A DNA stretch of 5,778 nucleotides, taken from Gammaproteobacteria bacterium. GTDB taxonomy: Bacteria > Pseudomonadota > Gammaproteobacteria > S012-40. Within the stretch, counting starts at the first letter, position 1; each line of letters opens with the position of its first letter. Position numbers and translations under genes: made by a program. The stretch spans positions 1 through 5,778 of the forward strand of contig JALSHN010000044.1 of assembly GCA_026982215.1 (NCBI GenBank), read 5' to 3'. Below the pieces are notes generated by a model. The model worked only from the letters and a program-made list of their open reading frames with translations. It made no database searches and was not told where the DNA came from. This document shows, piece by piece, positions 5,415 through 5,778 of the stretch.

Positions 5415-5778
5415 TCAGCCGAGCAGGTCTTCAGCGACGATCTCGACCCAGTGCCGAACCCGGGGGCCGTCTTTGCTCTGGAGTTGCAGCAGGCAGCCGA
5501 CGTTGGCGGTGACCACGGTGTCGTTGCCCAAGGCACTGAGGGCGGCGCGTTTTCGGGTGCCCAATGCCCGGGAGAGCTGCGCTTGCAGCAGGGTGTAGCT
5601 GCCGGCAGCGCCGCAGCAGAGCTCGGCATCGGTGGGGAGGTGGACCGGATGGCCCAGCCGCCGCAGCAGTCGCGGGTGGGTGTCGTGTTCGCCGAGGCCG
5701 TGTTGCAGGGTGCAGGGGGGGTGCCAGCTCAGGGCGGGGCGGCTGTCGGGGACAGCCTCGGGCAGCAATTCGTGTTGT
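5415..5778 (-). CDS. glcF: Glycolate oxidase iron-sulfur subunit GlcF, C-terminal part
   Basis: About 120 residues of the C-terminal half are present; the gene continues beyond the window edge (frame open to base 5777), so the N-terminal ferredoxin-like Fe-S domain is not seen. GlcF is the Fe-S subunit of the GlcDEF complex that oxidises glycolate to glyoxylate and passes electrons to the respiratory chain. The fragment holds the second cysteine-rich CCG domain: HPPCTLQHGLG, then 31 residues after that Cys the paired cysteines in ELCCGAAGSYTLLQ, then TANVGCLLQLQ and the terminal VRHWVEIVAEDLLG. These resemble the C-terminus of E. coli GlcF, including PCTLQHG, CCG-AG-Y and VRHWVE. LutA/GlpC-type CCG proteins share the domain, but the PCTLQHG and VRHWVE motifs favour GlcF. 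The TTG at 5768 is an internal Leu, not a start. No canonical terminator follows the stop. Confidence 0.9.
   Translation of the reverse strand, partial: QHELLPEAVPDSRPALSWHPPCTLQHGLGEHDTHPRLLRRLGHPVHLPTDAELCCGAAGSYTLLQAQLSRALGTRKRAALSALGNDTVVTANVGCLLQLQSKDGPRVRHWVEIVAEDLLG

Noticed and set aside
5360..5629. Second minus-strand frame of 89 codons inside the glcF end
   Set aside because: It lies in a different frame from the clearly recognisable GlcF C-terminus and has no family features.
1..5778. Mobile element, CRISPR array, tRNA or rRNA
   Set aside because: No transposase or integrase motifs, terminal repeats, regularly spaced repeats or cloverleaf/rRNA signatures were seen on either strand.

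Overview
The window is GC-rich, densely coding DNA from a proteobacterial chromosome. The gene order pilB-pilC-pilD-coaE-zapD-yacG is the classical type IV pilus assembly / housekeeping cluster of Gammaproteobacteria. ZapD and YacG as neighbours, together with the E. coli-like CoaE and ZapD sequences, point to a gammaproteobacterium, plausibly a GC-rich environmental lineage. I cannot name the species from sequence alone. No mobile element, CRISPR array, tRNA or rRNA is visible.

Positions 1-4198, plus strand, form one tight operon. It holds the 3' end of pilB (assembly ATPase), pilC (inner-membrane platform), pilD (prepilin peptidase), one long gene that joins dephospho-CoA kinase (CoaE) to the FtsZ-bundling protein ZapD, and yacG (gyrase inhibitor). 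Junctions are 1-nt and 4-nt overlaps or gaps of 2 and 12 nt, so co-transcription and translational coupling are expected. The first three genes build the pilus machine. The last ones make CoA, organise the Z-ring and restrain gyrase, a mixed but conserved housekeeping tail.

Positions 4141-4869, minus strand, encode an exported Sel1-repeat protein that converges on yacG and overlaps its 3' end by 58 nt. Positions 4870-5414 hold no convincing protein gene but are rich in signals: a textbook plus-strand Rho-independent terminator (4988-5026), a hairpin-forming inverted repeat (5148-5173), an AT-rich patch followed by a sigma70-like promoter (5213-5241), and a foldable segment ending in a second strong hairpin (5300-5330). 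The last three elements together look like a small RNA gene of about 80 nt. Positions 5415-5778, minus strand, are the 3' end of glcF, the iron-sulfur subunit of glycolate oxidase, cut by the window edge.

The most notable points are the CoaE-ZapD fusion, the candidate small RNA, and a plus-strand terminator with no plus-strand gene of its own, which suggests that the pil operon transcript may run antisense across the whole Sel1 gene.
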